Made by a program: the position numbers and the translations under genes
The notes under the pieces: model-generated
Seen by the model: the letters and a program-made list of their open reading frames with translations, nothing else
The model's database searches: none
What the model was told of the DNA's origin: nothing
Source of the DNA: Methylococcaceae bacterium
GTDB lineage: Bacteria; Pseudomonadota; Gammaproteobacteria; Methylococcales; Methylomonadaceae
Direction of reading: 5' to 3'
NCBI GenBank assembly: GCA_021647585.1
Contig: JAKIUK010000060.1
Location: forward strand, 1 to 24,217
DNA: 24,217 bases
Shown here: positions 23,676 to 24,217 of the stretch, piece after piece
How the letters are laid out: every line of letters begins with the position of its first letter
How positions within the stretch are numbered: the stretch's first letter is position 1

Positions 23676-23784
23676 TTTTGTGGAAAATCTGGATGCAAAA
23701 GACAAAGAATCACTTGCAGATAATGGCCTTAGTCCTTATCAAGAGTGATTCTGCAGTATTTTGCTTCCAGATTTCTTCACAAAA
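23676..23784. repeat. Long imperfect palindrome within the MITE
   Basis: The left arm (TTTTGTGG...AAATCTGGATGCAAAA...AGAATCACT, 23676-23714) pairs with the right arm (AGTGATTCT...TTTTGCTTCCAGATTT...CACAAAA, 23744-23784). The central GATAA/TTATC stem closes over CCTTAG. As RNA or single-stranded DNA it would fold into a hairpin of about 50 bp. Confidence 0.8.
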
Positions 23785-23838
23785 CACTGTAGCGGCTATG
23801 CTTAACCCTATGGGTGATAAATATAAACCTTTAATAAG

Positions 23839-23844
23839 TATAAT
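23839..23844 (+). promoter_or_regulatory. Consensus -10 box (TATAAT) inside the MITE, facing bamB
   Basis: TATAAT at 23839-23844 is a perfect -10 hexamer about 94 bp before the bamB start. The -35 position (about 23815-23821) reads TGATAAA, a poor match, so the promoter is only a possibility. Confidence 0.3.
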
Positions 23845-23937
23845 ATTCATAGAGTTATCTATAAACTAAGCGGTCAACTGATTATTCTAGGTTTATAGGT
23901 AATACATTTTGTTTCCAAACCTGAATTGAAATATTTG

Positions 23938-24217
23938 ATGATAAAAAAAATTATAAGATGCAATGCCTTGCTGTTGATAAGCCTGACAGTTATTTCACTT
24001 TCAGGGTGTGCGGTATTAGAAACAACCAATGAACTGGTTTCGGGCATTACCAGTTATTTTTTGGGTGGGGAAGACAATGAAGAACCACCGGCAGAATTGG
24101 TTGAATATAAAGCAGAAATTGAATTAGATGTATTATGGACAGAAAATGTAGGTGTTGGTGCAGACCAACAGTTTCTTAATCTAGAACTGGCTGTAAGTTA
24201 CGGTAAAATTTTGGTCG
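23938..24217 (+). CDS. bamB: Outer-membrane assembly lipoprotein BamB (5' part only)
   Basis: The window ends 93 codons into this gene. The visible protein has a lipoprotein signal (MIKKIIRCNALLLISLT then VISLSGC, with the lipobox Cys at residue 24). The family's mature start PAELVEYKAEIELDVLW is followed by the turn SVG/NVGVGADQQFLNLELAV and the first beta-propeller strands (YGKILV). BamB is an eight-bladed propeller scaffold of the BAM complex, anchored in the inner leaflet of the outer membrane. The ATG at 23938 gives a complete signal peptide. Its place after yfgM is standard, but the intervening gap is filled with repeats and a MITE. Confidence 0.9.
   Translation, partial: MIKKIIRCNALLLISLTVISLSGCAVLETTNELVSGITSYFLGGEDNEEPPAELVEYKAEIELDVLWTENVGVGADQQFLNLELAVSYGKILV

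Larger units (their letters stand above)
23651..23891. mobile_element. MITE-like element, 241 bp, perfect 18-bp inverted ends
   Basis: CCTAGAATAATCAGTTGA (23651-23668) is repeated exactly in reverse complement at 23874-23891. The element is flanked by a 5-bp direct repeat TTTAT (23646-23650 and 23892-23896), as expected of a target duplication. It encodes no credible protein, so it would depend on a transposase elsewhere. The inside holds a long imperfect palindrome (23676-23784). The right end is 46 bp before the bamB start. Confidence 0.85.

Noticed and set aside
23672..23869. 65-residue reading frame inside the MITE
   Set aside because: It runs through the palindromic arms and resembles no protein; better explained as structure.

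Overview
The window is AT-rich DNA from a gammaproteobacterium. The evidence is the set of core genes and their order: tgt-yajC-secD-secF, then ndk-rlmN-pilF-hisS-yfgM-bamB, with a type IV pilus lipoprotein gene inside the second block. A methanotroph-like (Methylococcales) host is a guess from general resemblance only and cannot be proven here. The window falls into an accessory half (about 1-9,200) and a conserved housekeeping half (about 9,240-24,217).

The accessory half is a graveyard of mobile DNA. It opens with a perfect 58-bp direct repeat and a small tail-anchored protein of unknown function. Next is a GNAT-type toxin-antitoxin pair whose antitoxin appears to lack the usual DNA-binding domain. 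A 3' tRNA fragment (probably tRNA-Lys) with its own terminator looks like the scar of an integrative element. To its right lies a frameshifted, N-terminally truncated gene that resembles an integron integrase (IntI). It is followed by two single genes (a DUF1835 protein and a glutathione-transferase-like protein) separated by an attC-like hairpin, so this is probably a relic integron with two cassettes. A heavily decayed IS1-type insertion sequence and a damaged IS200-type element follow. Then come a Sel1-repeat/SPOR protein and a calpain-like cysteine peptidase of visibly higher GC content.

The housekeeping half starts with a two-gene signalling unit: a response regulator fused to TPRs, and a soluble histidine kinase. 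It is divergent from htpG, which has a candidate heat-shock (sigma32) promoter and a good terminator. The tgt-yajC-secDF block covers queuosine tRNA modification and the SecDF-YajC accessory complex of the Sec translocon. The ndk-rlmN-pilF-hisS-yfgM-bamB block lacks rodZ and ispG, which commonly lie between pilF and hisS in relatives.

The yfgM-bamB gap of about 890 bp is full of structure. It holds a pair of oppositely oriented REP-like hairpins bounded by near-identical inverted repeats. It also holds a clean 241-bp MITE-like element with perfect 18-bp terminal inverted repeats and a 5-bp target duplication, ending 46 bp before the bamB start. The MITE, the integron relic and the reduced antitoxin are the most rewarding items to check.
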